This document shows positions 11,101 through 16,165 of a DNA stretch of 17,451 bases, piece after piece. The notes under the pieces were generated by a model that had not been told where the DNA came from, searched no databases, and was given only the letters and a program-made list of their open reading frames with translations. Where the stretch lies: the NCBI GenBank assembly GCA_934772045.1, contig CAKVMH010000006.1, forward strand, positions 1 to 17,451, written 5' to 3'. This stretch comes from an uncultured Clostridia bacterium (GTDB lineage: Bacteria; Bacillota; Clostridia; Christensenellales; UBA1242). Every line of letters begins with the position of its first letter. Within the stretch, counting starts at the first letter, position 1. Made by a program: the position numbers and the translations under genes.

Positions 11101-12215
11101 TGGCAAACGGAAGCACATGTTTGTTTAATTCTGCTGAAGGGTTATTTAGTTTAAATTTAACAAATTTTGACACTACCGAACATTCTAAACTCTTCACAAA
11201 CAGTGCTGAAACCGAAATTCAAATATATACAAGCGATAGTACAACATTGCCTATTGTAACCGCTGATTTAACATTTGAATGTAACAATAGCATTTCAACA
11301 AAAGGAAGTTTCCTGCTTTCAGAAATTTTCCAAGATGGCAGTTATGTTACAGACTATCGCATAATTGGTATCAACACCACCGCAACAGGCAACACAACAT
11401 GGGTAAACAATAATGCAAATAAAGTTGATGTTGTTAAAGATGAAAATGACACTGAAAAAGTAATTTCATCATTTACATACAATGGAGGAAATTATAAGGT
11501 TTATGAATTGATATTCACCAAAACTACTAATTCCTCATTGTATGATATCAGTGCTCAATTCTATATGTTAATGGCACAAACTGCTTCAATCACAGTTGTC
11601 GATTATGCTTCAAAAGGGCAAAACAGTTCGTTTGTTGTAAGGTATCAGGAAGGCAAGCCTTCTTCAATAGATTTACAAAACGCAATTGTGACATTCGCAA
11701 ATGACGGTAATGGTAAACTTACAAAAACTGCTGAAAATGTTACAATTTCATCAGTGAGTGCAGATGGCAGTGTAAATATAACTTACAACGGGGCAACCGT
11801 TTCAGTGGAAGAAAGCGAATTAATTGAATATAAGAATATAAACCCAACCAAAACTCAACTTAATGGCACCGCAACAGCAAATGGCATTATAGTTAACCTT
11901 AAATTCCAGTTGCCTACGGACATAATTTATTTAGCAACTGCACCGGTGGGCGATGTCGCAAGTTTTAAATTGTCTTTAGTTGTGGCAGTTATTGAAAATT
12001 GTTCAAACATTTATGTTGCAGATGCGGAAAACAAAGTGGAGTTTGATGGCGACAACTTTACACTTAAAATGAGCAAGGCAAATTTGGAAACTTATAAAAA
12101 TGCAAATCAAAGCGCGACTTATATGAAACAAACTTACACTTTGTCCTATACGGACATTTCTGGCAACAATCAAACAATAACATTTGTTATAAGGTGGACT
12201 TTGCCTGTGGCTTAA
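2175..12215 (+). CDS. Giant (3346-residue) signal-anchored, probably extracellular, beta-rich protein of unknown function
   Basis: I do not recognise a named family. The ATG follows AGGTAGGGG (2163-2171). Residues 1-7 are basic, 8-31 are hydrophobic and KFKK follows, so an uncleaved N-terminal membrane anchor with the rest outside is likely. A cysteine in FTGC (residue 22) resembles a lipobox, but Phe at -3 and the continuing hydrophobic run argue against a lipoprotein. The remainder is rich in Asn, Thr, Asp, Ile, Val and Tyr. It shows alternating-strand patterns, often ending in segments such as LNIKVTAN, FTIEVLPN and FNVTIYPA, as in strings of bacterial Ig-like domains. A short motif recurs as EIGEGLKI (about residue 2064) and TLGEGLSI (about 2246). 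About 17 cysteines occur, none between roughly 1325 and 2435. There is no LPXTG motif, C-terminal membrane segment or visible catalytic motif; it ends in VIRWTLPVA. It is alone in its transcription unit. Possible roles are adhesin, stalk or envelope scaffold, all inferred. Confidence 0.85.
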   Translation: MVKRIFKVIGIVLASVLGFTGCVVGVLAIMGKFKKPVVYPKQLIFAETEMMIVDTNEYEGEVGEKFSKTIYSFQLNGIADEDKTVTEKNCLLTIKQGADLIALCDETGNTSAIEKVNNKYKIKCNEKTYFRLKEITEDKPFTGSTYGLVTFKADDERSLAVRGQDLNIWIDRQINKNGIALDTTGIAGGNISTTEIGSNKLAQVVEVNLDEAIAFKPVTNPKYALSPISREGYQGKVVEYYYMDDTMWDWDRLDTSNLTKYPFLAFNEETGLFEFKATETSQAGQVYKFRMAVFATFDAREKYLLEHAETTEEISNIERMGSMMWCEFHISVKSARVSAIGTLTQKIELNLYETNKIILNSDKEGYKNLRLFMEGAGQQTKLRFDETDFNLRTTKLVKDNDNQVVPIDSVSFMQYTKADFDDEENGQNRLLNLYNKISDTFLDFFVYDTTEKTYKLATSEQFDYIAKYIEGSSMDERSFEIQVKSLPNLSEGQELKLCVLVVNSNGEYYIAPIDVDANERELSFGFVDDAQTRTLEINYGKTNNVSVDELSLNEIIKIYSGSYRACVFVTPQQTNGVYDVDVISKVTFTKTIDNNGTPKETKYVLVGYLDEDNKFVNKVRAREGATTGAKLYLLQLKNSYETNAVEGDVAESYINGLGYDLLNTDILITDTVDVGGNNETLILNADFVTENKAVNIGINYTIDSENSSLKLDTITADDTEFDVVDASGANVKLVAGFKYQIELKSTIIDLIKSIYNANKANFKDFFKVYARSFGATTDLSIDDVTFDEETNIVKVKFSVVSTANSAETGRYYYINFEFGNYTLSSSDIEILSNKPSNITLEYLNNDGKTTSFELDEIVLYSELNYNTVERKIYYSNWLTNNKSVKIENLSNTALLQLNGGNLDINNVTNSFFKLAPDYKLDTNIMQYAINGDTITINKGDTVLLSDLNLPVGDHSLVISCGDVSRTLNIKVTANKNFKYNNNSTNFVSTNADTNDGEKLNDLVEFRYEDENGTTYYIPEELQILDIDSFEFGGMQVLECKTTIDETTKVVTKFTLQTKVIEGETPTEVLTIERDNTSDWVFKRLAYKNTSLKVVFRIKMRTLQEAYTLTLEFKSSIQIDLNRNWISGGSVKVYAGTNVTLLEQQNNASDFATNALFKVVDTTGSTEKITPTIVNNGGGVSPTIKADNTIMFEAGSYNIKFSQGGVELSAFTIEVLPNVFATQKTIQLTSETSYTAFGEDKVWTLKKYNENTIDGENDKAYGYSKDVNVIYSDDDLVELTTSDYSSFSLTCDQKQGDTDVDLITLNAGGIAYVGYISSLNNATECYVTLKYNGTPISEGKISVLNKYSAKLTNEIAMVNYTDLTSIVKLTNENNDVTASSTNISINDYSIENGLVKTNISKEQKVNATFTFKIDGNDYIYVAEITLTPYILGVNESNVKGGKIHVNSNTEFDIINGVFNTDNLATAGIINKLTVGSVGDNTFTTLAGGTIVGLGYDKPDGLKTYIVKVNNIVGASKEIVVRYHLEYADDVTYDYDVAIVVDNYQNINIQRPFADLITKQDIILQAIEGKAEDVAGFENAQLISGNNIYLVEKGLNYEPVTMRQVIDFGSDASLDIRRALITENGTQVDAILDVQLIAYESKQSAKSYVNYITINNSGEFAVTFNQSKDFEKGSYAYFLFKITTTSGNFGYYLVKLINPTGVSVDWSAERDVVNNAIDLGYADVIPSNTILTNEFDVTKTENVNYYILSIKGVENSEIGAFNTDITENLKNSTQYSIFDKANETVSVNNFASIKLAVVYMDGDDAVYLGTYTTNISVDAGLDTTVLNETNKLGEYTAIISGLREFAISSTSATVENVEITKNSDLFKATEDKTQIQTINGGNPIITLNGNLIKAGTYVNKDLTFTVAYKIDGIVIKVHYTFNAVIVNGFTDEVIGNFVKGEGFKTELNLTSKLGDYVGDINVTQAENKGYYDIDNKKLTYTLGTQTQTDSVTVTLTNLFDVDLDEIATRQFNVTIYPAYYVEQGIDGGTASSPYRASLNTDGQYNSPVGSMANITKDKGANYTTYEIGEGLKIYVANDTTILQFSSIENGNYVVKDSAQRELLASNETIEVDNNSSIQFIHLAQEARIKMIIELKANGVLIKDKNDSSKNYGIEFYVNVPASYSNFSANYTVKGAKHDNFANKTTISSILAGYLFNGDTTNNANLNKYRMQLLGLGIDADGNNIAIDSWDPTAMGLLDENNPNHLLFTLGEGLSIVSNNGDYNLTIKEVSQDVYTTFSIYNNAGLVSVTYNINIIKGEEKDWLVYEPAGDDYYTYITNHSEWGVGNQYASVVINDTDSTTAFNYSSQSNINKIAKVYDERNDVLILEKQSVKFNGTEDIKATFVYNDKTNNYDITTNNYTITISRTRALTFNITRKPGDDNLANEINITFDVYTNAGKLCTLTFNIYNYTITPNGSEYYANRIYNLNDLFKVTSNENGNVVTGFKYALSTGCYYTLNGNTTQINDKNFANSLFEYKESTAQLNFSQVPADVSLHLFVKILNGDEVIAIEDREMKILRNIQFRLNGETAPTGSAFESIYDLKGTTENKNYDVTANKATIKDYNLVGSSAISLTFVDTNGAITIGQDTTRIAISSVSVLDYHGNDISNYVEIDGYTLKFKRDFTGDVNLTLTFNTLLGDYTQEWVLKVQGLQTISYQYSPLSALQNGGSPYSTGDLVHIVDTSKSSDPALTITNNTLANVEYAKTVNYKVLTLAEFRTLNSANDLFKLGEPWAQALSKSDTELNITLALPTVPQSTAENPVDYYVVYKIKYDYTTNGNGLDYYAIYRVRNTATVKLADVSQTINVDESTNEIFNKTNNLLNLFYFEEQYKITNTETISIKLVYDNGYKLAVFNNSGKVDNYTYPTSTDNKFTFTSGVSYTIDYSLGTPTITKGNGDPVARTDVVKLNNTMFECGFNNILRFKEFIESVSKIVINEREFKLANGSTCLFNSAEGLFSLNLTNFDTTEHSKLFTNSAETEIQIYTSDSTTLPIVTADLTFECNNSISTKGSFLLSEIFQDGSYVTDYRIIGINTTATGNTTWVNNNANKVDVVKDENDTEKVISSFTYNGGNYKVYELIFTKTTNSSLYDISAQFYMLMAQTASITVVDYASKGQNSSFVVRYQEGKPSSIDLQNAIVTFANDGNGKLTKTAENVTISSVSADGSVNITYNGATVSVEESELIEYKNINPTKTQLNGTATANGIIVNLKFQLPTDIIYLATAPVGDVASFKLSLVVAVIENCSNIYVADAENKVEFDGDNFTLKMSKANLETYKNANQSATYMKQTYTLSYTDISGNNQTITFVIRWTLPVA

Positions 12216-12252
12216 AGGTAGAAATAATTAAATGACAAATGGAATAAGAAAC

Positions 12253-12284
12253 AAAAAGATACACATATGATTGTGTATCTTTTT
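12253..12284 (+). terminator. Strong intrinsic terminator of the giant gene
   Basis: A perfect 13-bp stem, AAAAAGATACACA (12253-12265) with TGTGTATCTTTTT (12272-12284), encloses a 6-nt loop and ends in a T-run, 38 bp after the stop codon. Confidence 0.92.
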
Positions 12285-12316
12285 TGTAGGTAAAGTTATA
12301 AAAACATTTATTTTTC

Positions 12317-12648
12317 TGTCATTCTGAACATTTACAAATATCTCAAACTGAAATATGTCATTCTGAGCAAGCGTTAGCGACGCGAAGAACCTGAACGATT
12401 TTATAAGAAATTCATGTTTTATAGTGCATATTTCTATTATCACATCTGTCATTCTGAGCGAAGCGAAGAATCTTGTAAGGCTTGCCTTGCTTTTGAGAAA
12501 TTGATCTCTAAAAGCACTTCGTGCAAGACCCTTCGCATATGCTCAGGGTGACATTTTTAATACAACATACACCATCCTAGGGGTGACGTATTTTAATTGT
12601 ATAATCGCTATTTTACAGGTTGTCAAGTTAGATACACTCGGTGTGACA
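12317..12648. repeat. Cluster of nested copies of a short palindromic repeat (TGTCATTCTGAGC family)
   Basis: Three left-type ends, TGTCATTCTGA, lie at 12317-12327, 12356-12366 and 12447-12457. Three right-type ends follow in order: TCAGGGTGACA (12543-12553), then the degraded CTAGGGGTGACG (12577-12588) and CTCGGTGTGACA (12637-12648). The arrangement fits successive insertion of one element inside older copies. No open frame here is credible. Most of the gap between the giant gene and the next operon is therefore repeat material. Confidence 0.65.
12447..12553 (+). mobile_element. Intact short palindromic element, copy A (107 bp, MITE- or REP-like)
   Basis: Ends TGTCATTCTGAGC and GCTCAGGGTGACA can pair over 13 positions, two as U-G pairs, so the plus-strand RNA folds best. 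Inside are hairpins at 12475-12490 (GTAAGGC-TT-GCCTTGC) and 12514-12524 (GCACTTCGTGC). From memory, TGTCATTCTGAGCGAAGCGA is a common dispersed repeat in bacterial genomes. It has no coding capacity, so it would need a transposase supplied in trans. No clear target duplication is visible. Confidence 0.75.
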
Positions 12649-12713
12649 CAATAAGATTTTTAAGATGTTTGAATGTTGTTAAATTTTTAACTGGCTAAAT
12701 GTGGCAGTTTTTC

Positions 12714-12742
12714 TTGACAAAGGAAATTTTGCCGACTACAAT
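12714..12742 (+). promoter_or_regulatory. Promoter of the 79-residue protein-sepF-lspA operon
   Basis: TTGACA (12714-12719), 17-bp spacer, TACAAT (12737-12742). The predicted start near 12749 falls on the Shine-Dalgarno AAGGAG (12749-12754), giving a leader of only about 12 nt. It also shows that the in-frame GTG at 12701 is not the translation start. Confidence 0.85.
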
Positions 12743-12760
12743 AATATTAAGGAGAAGATT

Positions 12761-13000
12761 ATGGACGACAAAGAAGCTTTTGAAAATAAATGTATGGATA
12801 TTATTGAAACAATCGTTTCAATTGACATTAAACAAAACAGGGCTGGTGCAATTGTTGTGGCTGAAAAAATGTTAAATGCTGCAAAGAAAAAAACAGCAAA
12901 CAAAAATGTTATTGCAATTTACGAGCGCGTTTTGCATGAATTTAAAATTGCAACTGACGCAGAATATGAAATGTTAAGGAAACAAATCTTTGGCTCATAG
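12761..13000 (+). CDS. Small protein of unknown function, first gene of the sepF operon
   Basis: It encodes 79 residues starting at the ATG after AAGGAG (12749-12754); an upstream GTG lies before the promoter and is rejected. I do not recognise the protein. It has no signal peptide or membrane segment, one cysteine (residue 11), and looks helical: roughly 3-22, 27-45 and 48-77, with the last rich in charged residues. The stop codon lies 8 bp before sepF and the stop itself overlaps the sepF ribosome site, so translation is probably coupled. Position suggests a role with septation or envelope work, but that is context only. Confidence 0.8.
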   Translation: MDDKEAFENKCMDIIETIVSIDIKQNRAGAIVVAEKMLNAAKKKTANKNVIAIYERVLHEFKIATDAEYEMLRKQIFGS

Positions 13001-13008
13001 GACGGCTT

Positions 13009-13443
13009 ATGGGGTTTTTTAATTGGATAATGAGTGGCCTTGGCTTTGAAGGCGAAGGTAAAAAAAAGAAAGATAAGGCAACCGCAGTTGCAACTGAAGA
13101 CAAGTATGCAAACTTTAATTTGCATGAAAAGGTTAAAGGTGAAACAGCGACTGCTGAAAGTTTTTCAGCCACAAGTTTCAACAACTTTGGCATACAGGCT
13201 GAAAGCAACATAATTTTAGTTGAGCCAAAGTCACATAAGGAAATTCAAAAGGTGGTTGATTACCTAAAACAAGGGCAAACAGTCGCAGTCAATTTGGAAG
13301 GCATTGCCCAGGCAGACAGCGAGCGTATTTTGGACTTTTTGTCTGGCGCGCTTTACGGCTTAGACGGCAGTATACATCGTTGGCAAGGAGATTTATTTAT
13401 CCTTACACCAAACGGGCATAAAATTTTGCGCCCAGAGGAGTAA
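13009..13443 (+). CDS. sepF: Cell division protein SepF
   Basis: SepF polymerises on the inner face of the membrane and tethers FtsZ to it during septum formation in Gram-positive bacteria and some archaea. The 144 residues have the expected layout. Residues 1-14 (GFFNWIMSGLGF) form an amphipathic membrane-binding helix. A variable charged linker runs to about 66. The conserved C-terminal domain spans about 67-140, with VEPKSHKEIQ, a VAVNLEG strand, DFLSGALYGLDGSI and the closing DLFILTP. The ribosome site is a short AGGA overlapping the preceding stop. It is followed 3 bp later by lspA, whose Shine-Dalgarno AGAGGAG (13434-13440) lies within the end of sepF. In Bacillus sepF sits upstream in the same larger cluster as lspA, with several genes between. 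Confidence 0.95.
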   Translation: MGFFNWIMSGLGFEGEGKKKKDKATAVATEDKYANFNLHEKVKGETATAESFSATSFNNFGIQAESNIILVEPKSHKEIQKVVDYLKQGQTVAVNLEGIAQADSERILDFLSGALYGLDGSIHRWQGDLFILTPNGHKILRPEE

Positions 13444-13446
13444 TGC

Positions 13447-13938
13447 ATGCAAAAAGGTGCTTTAAAAAAATTGTTTTTATCTTTATCTACAATTGTTTTG
13501 GTTTTGGTGGCAGACCTTGTCACCAAACATTTTTTATCAGGTGTGGAATATTTTAACCTTATTCCTGGTGTCATTTCAGTTGCAACCAACCATGGCAACA
13601 CTGGGGCAGCATTTGGCATAATGGAAGGCAAAACTTTGGCACTTGTAATTATTAGTGTTATTATGATTTTGGCACTTATTGTGTTCAATTGTTTTGTTAA
13701 AAATAAAAATGTGTGGTATTGCCTAGCATTCGGCTTTATAATCGGCGGTGCCGTCGGCAATTTAATTGACCGCATTTGGTTAAAATATGTGCGCGACTTT
13801 TTGTATTTCGATTTTTGGCCAACCTTTCCTATATTCAATTTGGCTGATAGTTTCCTTTGTATTGGGGCTGTTATGCTTGCAATATTCATTCTTTTTATGC
13901 AGGATAAAAAGCCAAAAGAAAAGGCAGAGAAGAAATAA
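13447..13938 (+). CDS. lspA: Lipoprotein signal peptidase (signal peptidase II)
   Basis: This inner-membrane aspartyl protease cuts the signal peptide from diacylglyceryl-modified prolipoproteins just before the lipid-bearing cysteine. The 163 residues are of usual length and contain four membrane segments (about 9-27, 64-83, 90-107 and 134-151). Conserved blocks are ADLVTK (22-27), TNHGNTGAAFG (47-57), GGAVGNLIDR (100-109), VRDF (115-118) and FNLADS (130-135). The catalytic pair should be Asp117 and Asp134, by comparison with the VVDF and NLADS motifs of the Pseudomonas enzyme. The C-terminus is lysine-rich and cytoplasmic. Start at 13447 is chosen for the well-spaced AGAGGAG; an ATG at 13443 is in another frame. 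It is the last gene of its operon. Confidence 0.97.
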   Translation: MQKGALKKLFLSLSTIVLVLVADLVTKHFLSGVEYFNLIPGVISVATNHGNTGAAFGIMEGKTLALVIISVIMILALIVFNCFVKNKNVWYCLAFGFIIGGAVGNLIDRIWLKYVRDFLYFDFWPTFPIFNLADSFLCIGAVMLAIFILFMQDKKPKEKAEKK

Positions 13939-14006
13939 CGCTGGCGCGTCAGGTTGTTTTGTGATTGACCAGTATGTCAATATAGGCAATGTATCATCTT
14001 AAAATA

Positions 14007-14122
14007 TGTCACCCTGAACAAATGTGAAGGGTCTTGCACGAAGTGCTTTTGAGACTTTTTGTTTGAAAGCAAAACAAGTTTTGCAAGATTCTTCGCTTCA
14101 CTTGCGCTTGCTCAGAATGACA
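14007..14122 (-). mobile_element. Short palindromic element, copy B (116 bp), inverted relative to copy A
   Basis: Read on the minus strand it begins TGTCATTCTGAGC and ends CAGGGTGACA, with the block AAAAGCACTTCGTGCAAGAC shared exactly with copy A. Its internal hairpin (14069-14084) keeps the pairing of copy A with different bases. It lies 69 bp after lspA and could serve as a transcription barrier, though no classical terminator is seen there. The rest of the gap to the next gene (14123-14241) shows no firm promoter. Confidence 0.75.
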
Positions 14123-14241
14123 GGTTAGATGGTGTTAGAAAAGATAATATAAATAAAAGCGATACTAGTTAATATACAAGTTTTTTGGTGACTAGAAACA
14201 AAACAACTCTATAAAAAAATTTTACGTAAAGGGAAGATTAA

Positions 14242-15138
14242 TTGGCAGAATTTGTATGTGACAAACTTAATATCCGTTTAGATGTTTTCCTTGCTGAAAA
14301 CACTGGTTTTACACGCAGTTTTATCAAGACGCAGAACGAACAAGGCAAAATCACTGTTAATGGCGATGTTGTTAAGGCGGGATATATGCTTAAACCCAAA
14401 GATGTGGTGCGCGTAGAACAAATTGAACCGCAACAAATTTCGGCAGAGCCTGAAAATATTCCGCTTGACATTGTGTACGAAGATGACGATTTACTTGTGA
14501 TAAACAAGCAAGTTGGGTTGGTTGTTCACCCATGTAACACCACAAAAGCGCATACACTTGTCAATGCGTTGATGTTTCACATTAAAAAATTAAGTTCAAT
14601 TAATGGGGTTTTGCGCCCTGGCATTGTGCATAGGCTAGATAAAGATACTGGCGGATTGATGATCGTTGCCAAAACTGACAGTGCACACAAAACTTTAAGT
14701 GCGCAGTTGAAAGATAAAACACTCAACAGGCAATATAAAGCGTTAGTTAAGGGCAGACTAAAAGAAGATTTTGAAGTTGAAGGCTACCTTGGCAGGAACC
14801 CTAAAAATCGCCAACAAATGGCACTTTTGGACGCGCAAAACGGAAGGTACAGCAAAACAATATTTACAATTGACAAAGTTTTTGACCATTACACACTTTT
14901 AAATTGCAGGCTTACAACAGGAAGAACACATCAAATTCGTGCACACTTAAAAAGCATTAATCACCCAATTGTTGGCGATGTGTTGTATGGCGGTGTGGAC
15001 AAGGCTATAAAAACAAATGGTCAACTTTTGTTTGCCTATAAAATAAGTTTCATGCACCCAAAAACGAATAAGGAAATGACCTTTGAAGTGGAATTGCCAG
15101 CGTATTTTAAGGCTGTGCTTGAACAGATTTCCAATTAA
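14242..15138 (+). CDS. rluD: RluA/RluD-family 23S rRNA pseudouridine synthase
   Basis: The enzyme isomerises specific uridines to pseudouridine; RluD acts on 23S rRNA helix 69. The 298 residues contain an N-terminal S4 RNA-binding domain (about 9-60) and a pseudouridine synthase domain (about 75-290). The catalytic motif HRLDKDTGGL (130-139) has Asp133 as the nucleophile. VVHPCN (94-99) and GRTHQIRAHL (227-236) are family signatures. The chosen start is a TTG preceded by AAGGGAAG (14229-14236) at 5 bp; no in-frame ATG is nearby. The lspA-rluD order matches the Bacillus lspA-ylyB pair, here separated by a repeat element. The exact target uridines cannot be read from sequence, so the symbol is by family. 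Confidence 0.92.
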   Translation: MAEFVCDKLNIRLDVFLAENTGFTRSFIKTQNEQGKITVNGDVVKAGYMLKPKDVVRVEQIEPQQISAEPENIPLDIVYEDDDLLVINKQVGLVVHPCNTTKAHTLVNALMFHIKKLSSINGVLRPGIVHRLDKDTGGLMIVAKTDSAHKTLSAQLKDKTLNRQYKALVKGRLKEDFEVEGYLGRNPKNRQQMALLDAQNGRYSKTIFTIDKVFDHYTLLNCRLTTGRTHQIRAHLKSINHPIVGDVLYGGVDKAIKTNGQLLFAYKISFMHPKTNKEMTFEVELPAYFKAVLEQISN

Positions 15139-15163
15139 ATCTTAGGCAAAATTGTGGCGCAGG

Positions 15164-15196
15164 GGAGAAATATGCAAGCATATATTTCCACTTTTT
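15164..15196 (+). terminator. Probable terminator after rluD
   Basis: The hairpin 15164-15189 (GGAGAAATATGC with GCATATATTTCC, one mismatch and one G-T pair) is followed by ACTTTTT. Confidence 0.6.
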
Positions 15197-15240
15197 GCAA
15201 ATAATCAAATTATACGACAAATTTTAATACTTAAAAATAT

Positions 15241-15269
15241 TTGGCATAGTTGCATGTTTGTGATATAAT
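15241..15269 (+). promoter_or_regulatory. Promoter of the small membrane-protein pair
   Basis: TTGGCA (15241-15246), 17-bp spacer, TATAAT (15264-15269). The predicted start near 15276 gives a leader of about 115 nt filled by a 20-bp tandem array. Confidence 0.8.
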
Positions 15270-15363
15270 TTGAAATATAGTTTAATAATTGTAAATGCAA
15301 TTCAAAATTGTAAATATGATTTTATAATTTGAAGTGCGAATTTACAATTGTAGGCGATATATT
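15265..15363 (+). repeat. Five degenerate tandem units of about 20 bp
   Basis: Units begin at 15265, 15285, 15305, 15324 and 15344 and share a pattern near ATAATTGTAAATGCGATTTT. The 20-bp step is close to two helical turns. The array starts in the -10 element and runs to 27 bp before the start codon. AATTGTAAAT appears twice forward and once inverted (15340-15349), so the leader RNA can also form a hairpin. Confidence 0.6.
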
Positions 15364-15390
15364 ATGATTAAAACATTAAAAGGAGTTTAA

Positions 15391-15681
15391 ATGAACGGAA
15401 AACAAATTGTTAACTTTTTGGCATACATTTCAGTTGCACTTATTGCCATTGTTTTGATAATCGGCAAATTGCTTGGCTGGTTGGTTAACCCTAATATTTT
15501 AAATTTGCTTAACATGATTGCACAAATTATTGCATACATCATCACTGCTGTATATGCTTTCTGCTTTGCAAAAAGCAAGCGCAATGTTGGTTGGATGGTG
15601 GCATACATCATTTTTGTTGTGCTTATTATCGTGTTTGTTGGGCTTAACATTGGTGGCATTGTTAAGGCTTTGCAAGCGTAA
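15391..15681 (+). CDS. Small three-helix membrane protein, unknown function
   Basis: The ATG follows AAAGGAG. The 96 residues form three likely membrane helices (about 6-32, 36-59 and 66-91) with short loops; the basic loop KSKR (61-64) suggests it lies in the cytoplasm. I do not recognise the family and see no catalytic motif. The stop overlaps the next start as TAATG (15679-15683), so the two proteins are probably made in a coupled way and may act together. The leader carries the 20-bp array. Confidence 0.85.
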   Translation: MNGKQIVNFLAYISVALIAIVLIIGKLLGWLVNPNILNLLNMIAQIIAYIITAVYAFCFAKSKRNVGWMVAYIIFVVLIIVFVGLNIGGIVKALQA

Positions 15682-16019
15682 TGAAAAAGTTGAATTTGCG
15701 TCTTACCGCTTCATTGGTGAGTTTTGTTATTAGTTTAATATTTTTGGTTTGCATAAGATATTCAAAAGTATGTGTGTTTTTTGCTTGTTTATTCATGGCT
15801 TTCTGCCTAGTTTTATTCACATTGTATAGGCATGAACAATTTGAAAAAACATTGCAAGCAACTGAAGATGATTTAAGCGAAAACCCAGCAGAAGATGAAG
15901 AGATTGAAGAAATTGAAAAACTGAAAAAAAAGTTAACAAAAAAGAATAGACGTGTGGACTTTGCGTTTTACACATGCGCATTTTTACTTGTGGTTGCTGG
16001 CATTTTTGCATTAGTGTAG
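15681..16019 (+). CDS. Small membrane protein with charged central segment, unknown function
   Basis: It encodes 112 residues. Two membrane helices (about 7-25 and 29-49) are followed by a long charged region (51-91) that starts acidic, turns basic (KLKKKLTKKNRR) and is likely helical or coiled-coil. A third membrane helix (93-111) ends at the C-terminus. No family is recognised. The start overlaps the preceding stop by one base, so there is no independent ribosome site of note; translation is likely coupled to the upstream gene. No clear terminator follows; the next gene has its own promoter. Confidence 0.82.
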   Translation: MKKLNLRLTASLVSFVISLIFLVCIRYSKVCVFFACLFMAFCLVLFTLYRHEQFEKTLQATEDDLSENPAEDEEIEEIEKLKKKLTKKNRRVDFAFYTCAFLLVVAGIFALV

Positions 16020-16077
16020 TGAACTAAAAAATTAAATAAATTTGCTAATATTTAACAAATGTTAATGCAAAAAATTG

Positions 16078-16106
16078 TTTACAAACAAAATTTTGTGTGC
16101 TACAAT
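16078..16106 (+). promoter_or_regulatory. Promoter of tig
   Basis: TTTACA (16078-16083), 17-bp spacer, TACAAT (16101-16106). The predicted start near 16113 gives a leader of about 50 nt that includes a small GGCAAAAGCC hairpin. Confidence 0.8.
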
Positions 16107-16165
16107 GGGGCAGTTATATGGCAAAAGCCACAAATTTTAACATTTATGTGTTTTAAGGAGAAAAA

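Noticed and set aside
12228..12452. Minus-strand open frame of 74 codons after the giant gene
   Set aside because: It reads through the terminator and two repeat ends; no ribosome site or protein-like composition.
12701..12760. GTG at 12701 as start of the 79-residue protein
   Set aside because: It lies upstream of a consensus promoter whose start is near 12749; the ATG at 12761 has AAGGAG at correct spacing.
14185..14215. Promoter for rluD (TTGGTG ... TATAAA)
   Set aside because: The spacer is 19 bp and the -35 is weak; I cannot distinguish it from chance in AT-rich DNA.
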